This document shows, one piece after another, positions 27,344 through 36,736 of a stretch of 64,000 bases of DNA. Source of the stretch: Methylomicrobium agile (GTDB lineage: Bacteria; Pseudomonadota; Gammaproteobacteria; Methylococcales; Methylomonadaceae); assembly GCF_000733855.1 (NCBI RefSeq), contig NZ_JPOJ01000001.1, forward strand, positions 2,356,001 through 2,420,000, given 5' to 3'. Below the pieces are notes generated by a model, which made no database searches, was not told where the DNA came from, and saw only the letters and a list, made by a program, of their open reading frames with translations. How positions within the stretch are numbered: position 1 is the stretch's first letter; the number at the start of each line of letters is the position of its first letter. A program made the position numbers and the translations under genes.

Positions 27344-28732
27344 TTATCTGCTGTACTGCACAATCAGATTCTGCAACGCGTCGGTATTCAACTGCTGCTT
27401 GTCGACTTTCAGGTAAGCCACCGCTTCTTCGGGATGCAGGGTCACGTCTTCGACGCCGTCGATTGCCAGTATCTCCTGTTCGAATTCGTCGAATTTTTGT
27501 AATTCGATCCGTTCCAGAGACAATAGCAGATTGGTCCAATGCCGGGGCGTTTTCATCCCGAACGCGAGCAGCAGCCAAGTTGCTGCCAGCGCGGCGCAGG
27601 CCATGAATAAGCCGCCGGCGCCGTAATGGCCGTAACACCAGCCGCCGGCCGCGCCGCCGATGCCGGCCCCCATGAACTGGCAGGTCGAGTAGATGCCCAT
27701 CGCGGTGCCGCGCAGGTCGCCCGGCGCAGTTTTCGAAATCAGCGACGGCAGAGTGGCTTCGAGCAGGTTGAAGCCGCTGAAGAATAGCAGCAGCAAGCCG
27801 ATCACCTGGAACAAGGAAGCATGGAACAGCGACAGGCCCAGAAAGGCCAGGATCAAGATCGACACGGCGCCGAGAAACACGCCTTTCATTTTTTGTTTCT
27901 TTTCGGCCAGGATGATGAAAGGAATCATGAAGGCCAGCGACAGCACGAAAACCGGCAGGTACACCATCCAGTGCCGTGCGGGAATAAGGCCCGCATCGCG
28001 CATCAGAAGCGGCACGACTACGAAGCTTGCGGTCATCACCAAATGCAGGATGAAAATGCCGTAATCGAGCCTCAAGAGTTCGGGATGGGTGAGTACCTCG
28101 CTGAAATGGCTCGGAATCACCTGCGCTTCGCGGTGCTTTCTGGACAGCCGAGGATTCGGGACCAGCAGTAGAACGATCAGGATCGCCAGCAGCGCCAGCC
28201 CCGCAATCAGCCAGAAAATGCCGTGTACGCCGATGAATGAGGCGATCACCGGCCCTGCCGTAATCGCGACGCCGAAAGAAACGCCGATGCTCGCGCCGAT
28301 CAGCGCCATCGCTTTGGTGCGGTGCACTTCCTGGGTCAGGTCGGCGACCAGTGCCATCACCGCGGCGGCGATCGCGCCGGAGCCCTGGATCGCGCGTCCG
28401 ATGATGATCCCGTAAATGTCGGTCGACAGCGCGGCGATCACGCTGCCGGCAAAGAACAGCAGGAGGCCCGCGACGATCACTTTCTTGCGGCCGAAGCGGT
28501 CCGAGACCAGTCCGAACGGGATTTGCAAAACGGATTGCACGATGCCGTAGATGCCTATCGCCAGGCCGATCAGCGCGGGGGTAGCGCCCTCGATCTGTTC
28601 GGCAAACAGGGAAAGAACAGGCATGACCAAAAACAGGCCGAGCATCCGGAATGCATAAATGCTGGCCAGCGACCAAGTGGCGCGTTTTTCGGGCCGCGTC
28701 ATCGGGCTGGCGATGTCCTGTATCGGGTTCAC
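27344..28732 (-). CDS. yajR: MFS transporter, YajR type with C-terminal YAM domain
   Basis: The 462-residue protein has twelve predicted spans, motif A (GLVSDRFGRKKVIVAG) after the second span, and a cytoplasmic ferredoxin-like C-terminal domain (about residues 395-462: LQKFDEFEQEILAIDGVEDV, then AYLKVDKQQLN). That extra YAM domain marks the YajR group. Transported substrate is unknown; a proton antiporter is expected from the family. No operon partner is evident. Confidence 0.88.
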   Translation of the reverse strand: MNPIQDIASPMTRPEKRATWSLASIYAFRMLGLFLVMPVLSLFAEQIEGATPALIGLAIGIYGIVQSVLQIPFGLVSDRFGRKKVIVAGLLLFFAGSVIAALSTDIYGIIIGRAIQGSGAIAAAVMALVADLTQEVHRTKAMALIGASIGVSFGVAITAGPVIASFIGVHGIFWLIAGLALLAILIVLLLVPNPRLSRKHREAQVIPSHFSEVLTHPELLRLDYGIFILHLVMTASFVVVPLLMRDAGLIPARHWMVYLPVFVLSLAFMIPFIILAEKKQKMKGVFLGAVSILILAFLGLSLFHASLFQVIGLLLLFFSGFNLLEATLPSLISKTAPGDLRGTAMGIYSTCQFMGAGIGGAAGGWCYGHYGAGGLFMACAALAATWLLLAFGMKTPRHWTNLLLSLERIELQKFDEFEQEILAIDGVEDVTLHPEEAVAYLKVDKQQLNTDALQNLIVQYSR

Positions 28733-28930
28733 AACCGGAATCTCCTCATGATGTCGTGATAAGGTCTACCTTTGATGCCGCCGTGCATGGAGCGGCCGGG
28801 CGCTTTCCGGCAGGGTTCGCCGGAAGGGGCTCGGCTCGGCGGGAGCGAATGATTGTCATCGCACGGCTGTTTCCCGGCGCGCGCCGAGGCGCGTGGGGAG
28901 CAGGCCTGCGTTTATGCTTGAATCTGGAAC

Positions 28931-30025
28931 TCAGGAATCGTCGACGCGTTCCGCCAAATCGCTCAGCTTTTTCAACTGCGCGGACAACTGCGCGCGCGAT
29001 TCCGCCCGGATAGTCGCATGCGCGACCTTGCGGCCTTTGCGGGGCGCCTTGCCGTACAGATGCAGATGCGCATGTTCGACCGCCAGCGCTTCGGCCGTTG
29101 CCGGCAGGCCGCCGATGAAGTTGACCATGGCCGGATGCCCGACCGGCCGGGTGGAGCCCAGCGGCAGCGACAGAATCGCACGCAAGTGGTTTTCGAACTG
29201 GCTGGTTTCGGCGCCTTCGATGGTCCAATGGCCGGAGTTGTGCACGCGCGGCGCGAATTCGTTTGCGACCAGCCGGCCGCCGACCTGGAACAGCTCGAGC
29301 GCGAGCACGCCGGCATAATCCAGCCCTTCGAGCAGGCGCGTCACATAATCTTCCGCCTGCGCCTGCATCGGATCGGCTTCGCGGCATTCGGAAACGCGCA
29401 GGATGCCGCCTTTGTGCAGGTTTTCCGATAACGGATAAAAGGCGATCTCGCCTTGCGGGCTGCGCGCGGCGATGATCGAGACTTCGCGGTCGAACGGGAC
29501 GAACGCTTCGACGATGGCCGGGACGCCCGTCATGGACTCCCAAGCCTTTGGCAGATCCTCGGGGGTTCTGACGAAAGCTTGGCCTTTGCCGTCGTAGCCC
29601 ATCCGCCGGCTTTTGACGATCGCAGGCCAGCCGATCGTTTCCATTGCCCGGGACAATTCGTCCAGGCTCTCGATCGGCGCAAACTTCGGCGTCGGAATGC
29701 CGATCGAGTTGAAGTAGTTCTTTTCGACCAGCCGGTCCTGCGCGACCGCCAGCGCATTGGGCGACGGATGCACTTCGGTGTGGGTCGCCAGAAAATGCGC
29801 GACATCGGCCGGCACGTTTTCGAATTCGTAAGTCACCACATCGGACATTTCGGCCAGCCGGGCGAGCAGCGCCGGGTCGTCGTAATCGCCGTGCAGATGC
29901 GTGCCGAGCGTATTGGCGCAGGCATCTTTGGCCGGGTCGAGGAAAATGAAGTCGATGCCCAGGGGATAACCCGCCAGCGCGATCATGCGGGCCAATTGGC
30001 CCGCGCCGAGGATGCCGACTTTCAT
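28931..30025 (-). CDS. purK: N5-carboxyaminoimidazole ribonucleotide synthase PurK
   Basis: This 364-residue ATP-grasp enzyme starts [20 protein letters not shown] and carries [33 protein letters not shown] and the metal-binding [24 protein letters not shown]. It carboxylates AIR with ATP and bicarbonate in purine synthesis. Its start overlaps the end of purE by four bases, so the two are coupled. Confidence 0.97.
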   Translation of the reverse strand: MKVGILGAGQLARMIALAGYPLGIDFIFLDPAKDACANTLGTHLHGDYDDPALLARLAEMSDVVTYEFENVPADVAHFLATHTEVHPSPNALAVAQDRLVEKNYFNSIGIPTPKFAPIESLDELSRAMETIGWPAIVKSRRMGYDGKGQAFVRTPEDLPKAWESMTGVPAIVEAFVPFDREVSIIAARSPQGEIAFYPLSENLHKGGILRVSECREADPMQAQAEDYVTRLLEGLDYAGVLALELFQVGGRLVANEFAPRVHNSGHWTIEGAETSQFENHLRAILSLPLGSTRPVGHPAMVNFIGGLPATAEALAVEHAHLHLYGKAPRKGRKVAHATIRAESRAQLSAQLKKLSDLAERVDDS

Positions 30026-30531
30026 AGGAGGCTGCCTTCGCCAGTGCCGCGCGGATCCGAGCCGGCCAGGACCGATTCGGTCTGCTTCTGCCGATAGCCG
30101 TTCAACGCGGAACGGTAGGTGTTGTGCTTGTTTCCGACGATCGAAGCGGCGAGCAGGGCGGCGTTGATCGCGCCCGCCTTGCCGATCGCCAGCGTGCCGA
30201 CCGGAATGCCGGCCGGCATTTGCACGATCGACAGCAAGGAATCCAGACCATTCAGGGTTTTCGACTGCACCGGGACGCCTAACACCGGAACCGCCGTTTT
30301 GGCGGCGGTCATGCCCGGCAGATGCGCCGCGCCGCCCGCGCCCGCGATGATCACTTCCAGGCCTTTGGTTTCGGCGGTTTCGGCATAATGGAACAGTTTG
30401 TCCGGCGTCCGATGCGCCGAGACGACCTCGACTTCGTGCGGAATGCCCAGTTCCTGCAGCGTTTCCGCGGCGAAGCGCATCGTTTCCCAGTCAGAGGTCG
30501 AGCCCATTATGATGCCAACCAGTGCTGTCAT
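30022..30531 (-). CDS. purE: N5-carboxyaminoimidazole ribonucleotide mutase PurE (class I)
   Basis: The 169-residue enzyme has [28 protein letters not shown] and [16 protein letters not shown], the PurE signatures. The ATG at 30531 follows CAGGAG by eight bases; a longer frame upstream runs through the tRNA-Arg gene and is not used. It converts N5-CAIR to CAIR. purE precedes purK in the operon, with a four-base overlap. Confidence 0.97.
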   Translation of the reverse strand: MTALVGIIMGSTSDWETMRFAAETLQELGIPHEVEVVSAHRTPDKLFHYAETAETKGLEVIIAGAGGAAHLPGMTAAKTAVPVLGVPVQSKTLNGLDSLLSIVQMPAGIPVGTLAIGKAGAINAALLAASIVGNKHNTYRSALNGYRQKQTESVLAGSDPRGTGEGSLL

Positions 30532-30695
30532 GTCGTACTCCTGAAGATAAAAAGCGGGATGCGGCCAGCGCTCCCGGTCCGGTCGATAAATGAAGCGGAA
30601 AATTATCGCATAAATACCGGGCGATGTAGCGTTTAAAGTGAAAAAGAACGGGAGGCCGGGAAGATGCGGAATCGGAGAATCCGCCTTGTAAGAAG

Positions 30696-30773
30696 TGGCG
30701 TCCCCGGGGTGATTCGAACACCCAGTCGCCTTCTTAGGAGGAAGGTGCATTATCCGGCTTATGCTACGGGGAC
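30696..30773 (-). tRNA. tRNA-Arg (anticodon CCU)
   Basis: Minus strand: acceptor GTCCCCG, D arm, anticodon loop CTCCTAA (CCT, reading AGG), TΨC stem-loop GGTGTTCGAATCACC, acceptor CGGGGAC, discriminator G and encoded CCA. It lies about 165 bases before purE on the same strand. Confidence 0.97.
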
Positions 30774-30964
30774 ATCGGCCCATTCTAACAAGACTGGCTC
30801 GCTCATAACAAGCCGACGACGGAGACTGGCTCTCAAGCTATGGAGAAAATGTGTATATTCTTACCGGCGAAATGGCCGGGTTACACGTTTGCCGGGAGCC
30901 GGCTTTAGGGAAGAGCGAGCCGAACTTGCCTGATTCGAAAACTTTGTAATGCATCTCGGAAAAT
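30774..30964. other. Divergent promoter region
   Basis: Separates tRNA-Arg (minus) from the regulator gene (plus). No sites recognised with confidence. Confidence 0.4.
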
Positions 30965-33055
30965 ATGATTGTGTCATGCAATACAATGAATGATAGAGAC
31001 GGTGGGATGAAAGCTGAAAGCGGACTGAGTATGATCGAAATGGACAATAAACTGGAACACATCAAGAAAGCAACGCGAGCGATCCTCAAAAACGAATCGC
31101 TGAATCTGCAACTGGTGCCGGTGATCGCCGTCAAACTGGTCAATTTGACTTACGATCCGGATGTACGTATCGAGGCGCTGGCGAAAATTATCGAAACCGA
31201 CCCCGCCCTGGCCGTGAAAGTTTTGCAGACGATCAATTCCGCGGCTTTTTGTCTGCCCGCCAAGGTGACTTCGATCAGCCGTTCGGTGAATCTTTTGGGA
31301 GTGGATGAAGTTCGGCGGATCGCGTTGACCATGCTGTTGTTCAGCAAGATGATCCAGCGCAAATCCGGCCGGTTCGATTGTCTGTTCTTTTGGCAGCACT
31401 GCCTGTTCGTCGCCGAGCTGAGCCGGCGGATTGCCTCCACCCTGCGGCATCCCGACCCGGAAATGGTGTATGCGGCGGGGCTGCTGCACGATATCGGCAA
31501 GCTGGCCTTTGAAGTTCACGGCAAGCTGACTTACAGCCAGTTTATCGGTTCCCTGCATAACAGTTCCCACCCGCCGCTTGAAGAGGAAAAACATTTTTTC
31601 GGCATCACTCATGCCGAAATGGGGTTGGCGTTGTGCTTGGAATGGCAATTGCCAATGCCGATTACCGGCGTGGTTTCGCATCATCACGTATTGCCGGACC
31701 CCGGTTCGCCTTTTTATCCCTACCGGACCGAAATCGCGATCGTCGCTTTTGCCAACTATATCGCTTCGCTGCAGGGGATTTCCTCGACCCGCCATACCGG
31801 CCCGCCGCAATTGCCTCCTCAGGTATTCGAGTGGCTGCCGGTCGATGAGCTCGAATTGGACGGCCTGATGGAAGAAACCGACAAGGAAATGCGCGCCGCG
31901 CGCCAGTTTTACCGCATCGAATTTCCGGACGTCAACCGCCTCAGGGCCAAGCTTCTGCAGGCGAGCATCGCGATGAGCCGGAGTCATCACACTTCGGAGA
32001 AACCTGTTTCTCCGGCGGTCGTACGCAATATTTCGGCCAGTTTGACGGCGCCGCATCAAAGTCTGGAACCGGCGGATTTCGTGCCCTGGACACTGGAATC
32101 GATCAGGCATGATTTCGATTTCGACCGCGTGCTTCTGTTCAGAATCGATCCGCAGCGCCGTAGTCTGGTCGTTTCCCATGCTTGTCCGGAAGCTGGCGAA
32201 ACGGGACTGGAAATCGACATCGGCCGCGTATCGGGCAAATTGCTGCATTGTTTTCGCGAGAAGACGGCGGTGCTGATCCCTGCGGCGCTCGAACCGGAAA
32301 ATCCGCTGGTCGGGCAGTTCGGTGCGGCGGAGTTCATCGCGGTGCCGGTACTCAGCCACTGCCGGCTCGCCGGGATCATTTACGCGGATTACGGGCTCAG
32401 CCGTAAACCGATAAACGCCCGGGTTCTCGAGGAGATCGTCGCGGTTGCCGCTCAATTGGGCGTCGCGCTGGCCAATGCCAGGCATTACGAAATACAGAAG
32501 CATCAGGCGCAACTGGACCCCCTGACCCGGATTTACAACCGAGGTATGCTCGAGTTCTCGTTGAACCGGATTTGCCGCCGCCCTGCCGGGGAACTGCAAA
32601 ACGTGGCGCTGGGTTTTGTCGATATCGACCGGTTCAAGCTGTTCAACGACCGGTGCGGGCATCAAAAAGGCGATGAAATCATCCGGCTGGTCGCCGATAT
32701 GCTGAAGCGCCTGACCCGGCCGGGCGATTTGGTCGGCCGTTTCGGCGGCGAGGAATTTTTGTTCGTGCTGACCGATACCGACGAAAACGATGTGCGCGCT
32801 TATGCCGAGCGCATCCGTTCGGAAATCGAGCGTCGCGGGAAAACCCTGAAGCCGAGGTTTCGGCAACTGGAACTGACGGTGAGCATCGGCGTGGTGCTGT
32901 ATCGGCCGAACTTCGGGAGTTATCACGAATTGATCGACGCTGCCGATCGGGCGATGTACCGCGCGAAAATGGCCGGCCGCAACCGTGTCGTTTTATTCGA
33001 CGATCTTCCGGCTGGCGATGGGGCGCCGGCCAGCTCGCCGAAACAGGAGGCATGA
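30965..33055 (+). CDS. HDOD-GAF-GGDEF signalling protein (putative diguanylate cyclase)
   Basis: This 696-residue protein has an HDOD domain (about residues 30-240, with AAGLLHDIGKLAFEVH and HAEMGLALCLEWQLP), a GAF-like region (about 340-505, ending VAVAAQLGVALANARHYE) and a GGDEF domain (about 510-680) with GRFGGEEFLF, the active GGEEF form. It probably makes cyclic di-GMP in response to an unknown input. The start is uncertain: ATG 30965 is the longest, ATG 31007 and 31031 are possible. It is monocistronic. Confidence 0.88.
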   Translation: MIVSCNTMNDRDGGMKAESGLSMIEMDNKLEHIKKATRAILKNESLNLQLVPVIAVKLVNLTYDPDVRIEALAKIIETDPALAVKVLQTINSAAFCLPAKVTSISRSVNLLGVDEVRRIALTMLLFSKMIQRKSGRFDCLFFWQHCLFVAELSRRIASTLRHPDPEMVYAAGLLHDIGKLAFEVHGKLTYSQFIGSLHNSSHPPLEEEKHFFGITHAEMGLALCLEWQLPMPITGVVSHHHVLPDPGSPFYPYRTEIAIVAFANYIASLQGISSTRHTGPPQLPPQVFEWLPVDELELDGLMEETDKEMRAARQFYRIEFPDVNRLRAKLLQASIAMSRSHHTSEKPVSPAVVRNISASLTAPHQSLEPADFVPWTLESIRHDFDFDRVLLFRIDPQRRSLVVSHACPEAGETGLEIDIGRVSGKLLHCFREKTAVLIPAALEPENPLVGQFGAAEFIAVPVLSHCRLAGIIYADYGLSRKPINARVLEEIVAVAAQLGVALANARHYEIQKHQAQLDPLTRIYNRGMLEFSLNRICRRPAGELQNVALGFVDIDRFKLFNDRCGHQKGDEIIRLVADMLKRLTRPGDLVGRFGGEEFLFVLTDTDENDVRAYAERIRSEIERRGKTLKPRFRQLELTVSIGVVLYRPNFGSYHELIDAADRAMYRAKMAGRNRVVLFDDLPAGDGAPASSPKQEA

Positions 33056-33087
33056 GAGAGACTTTCCGCTTCGCTGCCGGTAGACTT

Positions 33088-33786
33088 TCAGGTGGTTTCC
33101 AGCGCGGTGCCGTTCCGGATAGCCTGTTTGATGAGTGCGGCCGCCTCGCCGTCCAGCTCGGCGGTTCTATGGTGCCGAACGCATAAGGCGCCTCTGAAAC
33201 CCAGGTAATTCGGCCTGTAGCGCAGCAGCGTTGGAATATCCTTCAAGCGCAGCGAGCCGGCGAGTCCGCAGAGCAGATGGCGGGCCCTGGCTGCCTCGAC
33301 GAAGCGTTCGATTTCGGCGGACGTCAGGATCTCGGGCAACGAGCCCCGGCTTTTATCCATCGTATCCAGCATCACGCCCGCGAAGCCGGCCTGCTGCAAG
33401 GTGGGGATGAAAGCCGAATCGGGCGACGCGTCGCCGAACAACACTGCAATCAAGGCATGCCCTCGTTCTGTCAGCACCGTCAGGCGGTGGGCGACGCCGG
33501 ACCAATCTCCGCCCGGAAAGAAGCCGATTTTCACATAATCGACCCCGGTTGCCGCCATTGCCTGCACCGCATCGAAGACCAAGTCAGGCAGCATCGGCAG
33601 GTCGCCGACCGTGGCGCTGACCGGGATTTTGTCCGCGCACCAGGCGCGAATCCGGGCGACTTGTTCCGAGGGCAGCGCGCCGAGTGCGCCGGCAGCCGGC
33701 TGTTTCAGGTCGATGATGTCGGCGCCCGCCCGATAGGCGAGTTGCGCCTCCGCGAGGCTGTTGACGCTGGCCAGCATTCGGGTCAT
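33088..33786 (-). CDS. mfnB: (5-formylfuran-3-yl)methyl phosphate synthase, MfnB family (DUF556)
   Basis: The 232-residue TIM-barrel protein matches the DUF556/MfnB family, with the Schiff-base region DIIDLKQPAAGALGALP, SATVGDLPMLP, VDYVKIGFFPGGDW, VMLDTMDKSRGSLPE and LCGLAGSLRLKDIP. MfnB condenses two glyceraldehyde-3-phosphate to the furan of methanofuran. In methylotrophs homologues accompany tetrahydromethanopterin-linked formaldehyde oxidation, where a methanofuran analogue is used by the formyltransferase/hydrolase complex. The ATG overlaps the stop of the DUF447 gene by four bases. Confidence 0.9.
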   Translation of the reverse strand: MTRMLASVNSLAEAQLAYRAGADIIDLKQPAAGALGALPSEQVARIRAWCADKIPVSATVGDLPMLPDLVFDAVQAMAATGVDYVKIGFFPGGDWSGVAHRLTVLTERGHALIAVLFGDASPDSAFIPTLQQAGFAGVMLDTMDKSRGSLPEILTSAEIERFVEAARARHLLCGLAGSLRLKDIPTLLRYRPNYLGFRGALCVRHHRTAELDGEAAALIKQAIRNGTALETT

Positions 33787-34352
33787 GAGCGGGGTTCTCC
33801 TTTCGCCTTGAACGATTCGATGTGCGCCATCAGCCAGTTCCAGGCTTCCAGCTCCCGGGGACCGGCGGTTTTTTCGATGCCTATCCGCAGATAGCCGATC
33901 TCCAGTTCGATCCGTTCGAGCGGCAGCCTGCTCAGGCGGCTGACCAGGATGGCCGCTTCGAGCACCGCATACTGGGCGCGGTTGAAACCTCTGAACGGCG
34001 CATGATTGACTTCGGTTACCGGGCGGCAGAAAAATTTCGGGCGGAGCGGGTCTGCTTCGATCCGCACGACTTCGACCTCGGTGTGCGCAAGCGCCGAGGC
34101 CAGCACGTGGCCGGCAATCTTTTCGGCCGGTTTGAGCGGCCAGTCGCGCCGGCCGGTCAGGCAGCCCGCAAAGATGCGCACGTCGTCGCAGTAATTGATC
34201 ACGGCCGTTTTGGTTGCGGCCAGATTGTCGAGCGTTGCGGAGGGATGAAAAGGCAATATCGCCAGTTCTTCGCCTTGCGCGTGAATGCCCATCGGCGCGA
34301 TATGCGGGTTTCCGGCGCGGTTTCGGGTTGTGACAATCGTTTCCAGAATCAT
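33783..34352 (-). CDS. DUF447 family protein of H4MPT-linked C1 metabolism
   Basis: This 189-residue protein fits DUF447, a flavin-reductase-like split barrel: start ILETIVTTRNRAGNPHIAPMGIH, then DDVRIFAGCLTG and a C-terminal LERIELEIGYLRIGIEKT. DUF447 genes occur in archaea and in methylotroph gene sets for tetrahydromethanopterin or methanofuran synthesis; the reaction is not known. It is translated just before mfnB with a four-base overlap, which supports a common pathway. Confidence 0.82.
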   Translation of the reverse strand: MILETIVTTRNRAGNPHIAPMGIHAQGEELAILPFHPSATLDNLAATKTAVINYCDDVRIFAGCLTGRRDWPLKPAEKIAGHVLASALAHTEVEVVRIEADPLRPKFFCRPVTEVNHAPFRGFNRAQYAVLEAAILVSRLSRLPLERIELEIGYLRIGIEKTAGPRELEAWNWLMAHIESFKAKGEPRS

Positions 34353-34435
34353 GAATCAATAAATCGATGCAAAGGGGAACCCATCCTAGAGCAAGATCGG
34401 GTCCGAGTCATTAAAAATACCGAGCAGGATGCCGG

Positions 34436-35380
34436 TTACTCCAGCCGGCGGCGAATGTCGGCGAGTGCCTGCCGCAGCAGGTCCGGCCGGCCGGCCGGGT
34501 AGCGCAAGGCGTCCGTTTCCCGGCGCAGCCAGGTAAACTGGCGTTTGGCCAGCTGCCGGGTCGCGATGATGCCTTTTTCGGTCATCGTTTCCCGGTCGTA
34601 TTCGCCGGCGAGATAGGCCCAGACTTGCCGGTAGCCCACTGCACGGATCGACGGCATTTTCTCGCTCAGATCGCCGCGCCGGTATAACGCTTCCACTTCC
34701 TCGATCAGGCCGGCTTTGAGCATTTGCCGGAAGCGTGCGGCGATCAGATCGTGCAGCGCGGCGCGCTGTTCCGGCGCGATGATCAGCTTGATCAGGCGGT
34801 AGGGCATGGTTTCCGCCGGCGTTTTATCGAAAAACGAAGACAACGGCATGCCGCTAACTTCGAAAACTTCCAGGGCGCGCTGGATGCGCTGCGGGTCATT
34901 CGGGTGAATTCGGGCGGCGGCTTCGGGATCGATTTCTAGGAGCCGTTGATGCAGGGCGCCTGATCCGAGCCGGGCGAGGTCTTTATCGAGGCGGGCCCGA
35001 ATGGCCGGGTCGGCCTTCGGCAGCGCGGCCAGCCCTTGCGTCAAGGCGTTAAAATACAGCATCGTGCCGCCGACTAGGATCGGCAGTTTCCCGCGCTCGG
35101 TCATTTCTTCCATCAGTTTCAGCGCCTGCGCCCTGAACTGTCCGGTCGAAAACGCTTCGGCCGGGTCGAGGATGTCGATCAGGCGGTGCGGAATGCCGCG
35201 GCGTTCCTCTAGGGTCGGTTTGGCGGTGCCGATGTCCATGCCCCGGTATACCAGTACCGAATCGACGCTGATGATTTCACCGCCGAGCGCGGCGGCCAGC
35301 TCGACGGCCAGCGCGGATTTTCCCGACGCGGTAGGCCCCATCAACAAAACGGCGGGAGGCAGGGAGGAACGGTCGGGCAT
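34436..35380 (-). CDS. miaA: tRNA dimethylallyltransferase MiaA
   Basis: The 314-residue enzyme has the P-loop GPTASGKSALAVELA, SVDSVLVYRGMDIGTAKPT and later GIIATRQLAKRQFTWLRRE, the MiaA motifs. It transfers a dimethylallyl group to A37 of tRNAs reading UNN codons. Usual neighbours mutL and hfq are absent here. Length is normal. Confidence 0.97.
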   Translation of the reverse strand: MPDRSSLPPAVLLMGPTASGKSALAVELAAALGGEIISVDSVLVYRGMDIGTAKPTLEERRGIPHRLIDILDPAEAFSTGQFRAQALKLMEEMTERGKLPILVGGTMLYFNALTQGLAALPKADPAIRARLDKDLARLGSGALHQRLLEIDPEAAARIHPNDPQRIQRALEVFEVSGMPLSSFFDKTPAETMPYRLIKLIIAPEQRAALHDLIAARFRQMLKAGLIEEVEALYRRGDLSEKMPSIRAVGYRQVWAYLAGEYDRETMTEKGIIATRQLAKRQFTWLRRETDALRYPAGRPDLLRQALADIRRRLE

Positions 35381-35508
35381 GCGTGACAGGAAATCGGAAA
35401 CAGGAGGACGGCAGGGTTGCGGTAAGGCTCCGCGTGGCGAAGACTTATCGCAGCGGCTGTGCGGAAGCTATGCGAATCGGGTTTGTTGTGAAGCCAACAG
35501 CGCGGGTA

Positions 35509-35958
35509 TCAGTAGTGCTGCAGGTATTGGTAAGGAACCGATCTGTCCCCCAGCGGCCGGGCAAAGGTATAAGCGGCCGGCGTATTGACCAGAATGTCGA
35601 ACGCTTGCGGGAACGCATCGTGCGGTCTCGGGATCGACGCCAGTGCGGTTAGTGGCGACATGCCCACGAACAAGCCCATGCCGGCCAGGGTTACCGCCAG
35701 ACCGATCGGCCTGTAAATCAGGACGTCCAGCAGCGTAAAGGCCGGGTCCGCCTTGAACGGGCGCAGCCTGTAGGCCGGCATTTGCGGAGGCGGGTAGCCG
35801 GACGGCGGCGGAGCATAATACGGAGCCGCAGCGGGGGCTGTGGGCCGGTACGCGGCGGGCGGCGGATTGTTTTGCTGCGCCGTAACCTCCTCGGCGCGCA
35901 GGGGCAAGCTGGCCGCTACCGATAGCGCGATAATGGCGCCATGAACAAGCTTCATCAT
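35509..35958 (-). CDS. Exported Pro-rich protein, paralogue of the gene at 55618
   Basis: The product (149 residues from ATG 35958, or 148 from 35955) has a signal peptide (LVHGAIIALSVAASLPLRAEE), a Pro/Ala/Tyr-rich linker (YYAPPPSGYPPPQMPAYR) and a C-terminal region RPIGLAVTLAGMGLFVGMSP, then PHDAFPQAFDILVNTPAAYTFARPLGD. The last part is clearly the same family as the shorter protein at 55618-55935. It contains one hydrophobic stretch that may sit in a membrane. Family and function are unknown. Confidence 0.75.
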   Translation of the reverse strand: MMKLVHGAIIALSVAASLPLRAEEVTAQQNNPPPAAYRPTAPAAAPYYAPPPSGYPPPQMPAYRLRPFKADPAFTLLDVLIYRPIGLAVTLAGMGLFVGMSPLTALASIPRPHDAFPQAFDILVNTPAAYTFARPLGDRSVPYQYLQHY

Positions 35959-36247
35959 GTTATAAACCCTGTTTTGCAATGAATTTCCGAAGGTAGTGGA
36001 GTTCGCTGCCGGTGTCAAGCCGGTTCCGCACGGTTTGAAAAAAATTGCTTCGCGTCAGCCAAATTTTTATCGGCTGCTATACTTGCGTATCAATAACCCT
36101 ATGAACGATAGAGTTTATAGCGGGTCCTATTCGTTTTGTTCGAACCCGGCAGGCTGCGCCGGATGCCGGCCCGATAGGCAGCGGGTACAGAGAGCCGGCG
36201 GTTTTTTCGTCATTTTATCAAATGGAGGTCGTGGTTGGGAGACTATT

Positions 36248-36724
36248 ATGATCAATGATATGAATCCGCGGGACATTGTCGGCGAATTCCGGGAAACCGT
36301 ACTGAATCTGTACGGCGGCATGCAGCGTAAAGTGTTTTATACCGGGATCGAAACCCCTTATCCGGACGGCAAACTGATCGTATCGACAACCGATCCGACC
36401 GGCATCATCACCCATGTGAACCAGGCATTTATCGATATGTCCGGCTATACCGAGGCAGAACTGATCGGGGCGCCGCATTCGATACTGCGGCATCCCGACA
36501 TGCCTTCCGCCGCCTTTAAAGATTTGTGGGATACGGTCGAAAGAGGTGAAAAATGGCAGGGTTTCGTCAAAAACCTGCGCAAGGACGGCGGCTATTACTG
36601 GGTTAAGGCGACCGTGGTTCCGAATATCCGCAAAGGCGTGGTCGTCGGTTATACGTCCGTGCGCCGGAAGCCTTCCCGCACGAAGGTGGAAGAATGCATC
36701 GCGCTTTATCCGACACTTTTTTGA
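36248..36724 (+). CDS. PAS-domain protein
   Basis: The start ATG 36248 follows GGGAG by six bases; longer frames upstream are non-coding in character. The 158-residue product is an N-terminal helical part, then one PAS domain (about residues 40-150: IVSTTDPTGIITHVNQAFID, MSGYTEAELIGAPHSILRHP, GYYWVKATVVPNIRKG), close to aerotaxis-receptor PAS domains. No output domain is attached. Twelve bases later starts a PhnD-like protein, so the two probably act in one sensing pathway. Confidence 0.8.
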   Translation: MINDMNPRDIVGEFRETVLNLYGGMQRKVFYTGIETPYPDGKLIVSTTDPTGIITHVNQAFIDMSGYTEAELIGAPHSILRHPDMPSAAFKDLWDTVERGEKWQGFVKNLRKDGGYYWVKATVVPNIRKGVVVGYTSVRRKPSRTKVEECIALYPTLF

Positions 36725-36736
36725 TCAGGAAATCCT

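Noticed and set aside
28746-29543. Arg-rich minus-strand frame overlapping purK
   Set aside because: Shadow of purK in another frame of GC-rich DNA.
30532-30783. Upstream extension of purE
   Set aside because: It would pass through tRNA-Arg; a good ribosome site precedes ATG 30531.
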